Shown piece after piece: positions 5,434-5,778 of a stretch of 5,778 bases of DNA; positions within the stretch are counted from its first letter, which is position 1, and each line of letters starts with the position of its first letter. The DNA is taken from positions 1-5,778 of the forward strand of contig PSRH01000175.1 of the NCBI GenBank assembly GCA_003175915.1. The letters are read 5' to 3'. This stretch comes from Candidatus Melainabacteria bacterium. GTDB lineage: Bacteria > Cyanobacteriota > Vampirovibrionia > Obscuribacterales > Obscuribacteraceae. Under the pieces are notes generated by a model, which made no database searches, was not told the DNA's origin, and saw nothing but the letters and a program-made list of their open reading frames with translations. The translations under genes and the position numbers were made by a program.

Positions 5434-5778
5434 ATTTTCAAAAACCAAAGGAACATTTTACGTTTCAAACAAGAAGCGATATCGACCGCACACTTAAATC
5501 ATCCCAAAATACCAAAGTGTATGACGGCGGATTGACGGATGAAAAGCAACCGTATCTGGTGATGGAGTTTGCTGAAGGCAAAACGCTTTCGTCGCTGATT
5601 GCCGAAGAGGGTCAACTACTCCGGGAGGCAACATCGATCAACGATCGGACCTCTACTCCGTCGGCTGCACCGTTTATGAGGCCCCTACTGCGCTCCGCCT
5701 CATATCGGCGACAGCCCGATCTCCACTTTATTGAAACGCGAATCTACTGAACCTTTGAGCATGTCTGAAGTGAGCATG
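5434..5778 (+). pseudogene. Decayed Ser/Thr protein kinase gene, right end outside the window
   Basis: Kinase segments appear in order in three frames. Frame 1 gives the C-helix and following loop, ILRFKQEA and LNHPKIPK (5455-5517). One missing G near 5517 shifts to frame 3, which reads VYDGGLTDEKQPYLVMEF and EGKTLSSLIAEEGQL (beta-4/5, hinge, helix D; to about 5618). A larger deletion at about 5618-5635 then joins frame 2, IDQRSDLYSVGCTVYEA (helix F; 5633-5683). Another missing G near 5690 returns to frame 1 with APPHIGDSPISTLLKRESTEP, open to the window end. The catalytic loop (HRDLKP), DFG and APE motifs are absent, roughly 90-100 residues by comparison with ordinary kinases. No Gly-rich loop or start codon can be found upstream; VHIDLAFSK in frame 2 (5417-5443) may be a further remnant of the N-lobe. 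It cannot encode an active kinase. Whether a transmembrane or repeat domain follows is unknown. Confidence 0.85.

Noticed and set aside
5517..5750. A 77-residue intact kinase-like protein starting at GTG
   Set aside because: The GTG is an internal Val codon of the kinase beta-4 region. Similarity continues upstream in another frame and downstream in two others, so it is a pseudogene fragment.

Overview
The window reads as a chromosomal stretch of a free-living, probably Gram-negative bacterium at roughly 50% GC. It has strong AGGAGG-type ribosome binding sites, several small Sec-secreted proteins, a single-chain (alpha2) glycyl-tRNA synthetase and the remains of a 'eukaryote-like' Ser/Thr kinase gene. 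The kinase style (YDGGLTDE..PYLVMEF.EGKTL) is common in kinase-rich lineages such as Obscuribacterales (Vampirovibrionia/Melainabacteria), Planctomycetota and Myxococcota. I lean to an Obscuribacterales-like organism, but the sequence alone does not settle it.

Layout. On the + strand, 17-331 and 455-1006 encode two small exported proteins of the same design: signal peptide, one cysteine, short P-phi-x-phi-E-R repeats and a matching C-terminal tail. They are separated by a tandem duplication and two hairpins, and closed by a terminator at 1059-1095. That terminator lies inside the 3' end of a convergent gene.

From 4295 down to 1003 everything is on the - strand: glycyl-tRNA synthetase, a secreted protein made of eight 11-residue repeats, a nitrilase-superfamily hydrolase and an AAC(6')-like GNAT acetyltransferase. 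The last three are spaced 21 and 62 bases apart and may be co-transcribed. The repeat protein may have its own promoter about 105 bases after the synthetase.

Further right, 4550-5362 (- strand) encodes a complete DUF4253 protein. Divergent from it, from about 5434 to the window end, lies a decayed Ser/Thr kinase gene. Recognisable kinase segments appear in three reading frames and the catalytic core is missing.

There is no RNA gene, CRISPR array or insertion sequence. The synthetase and hydrolase are housekeeping or metabolic. The less ordinary content is the paralogous secreted pair, the 11-mer repeat protein with its synuclein-like periodicity, the terminator doubling as GNAT coding sequence, and the kinase pseudogene. 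I see no convincing multi-gene defence or biosynthetic system.
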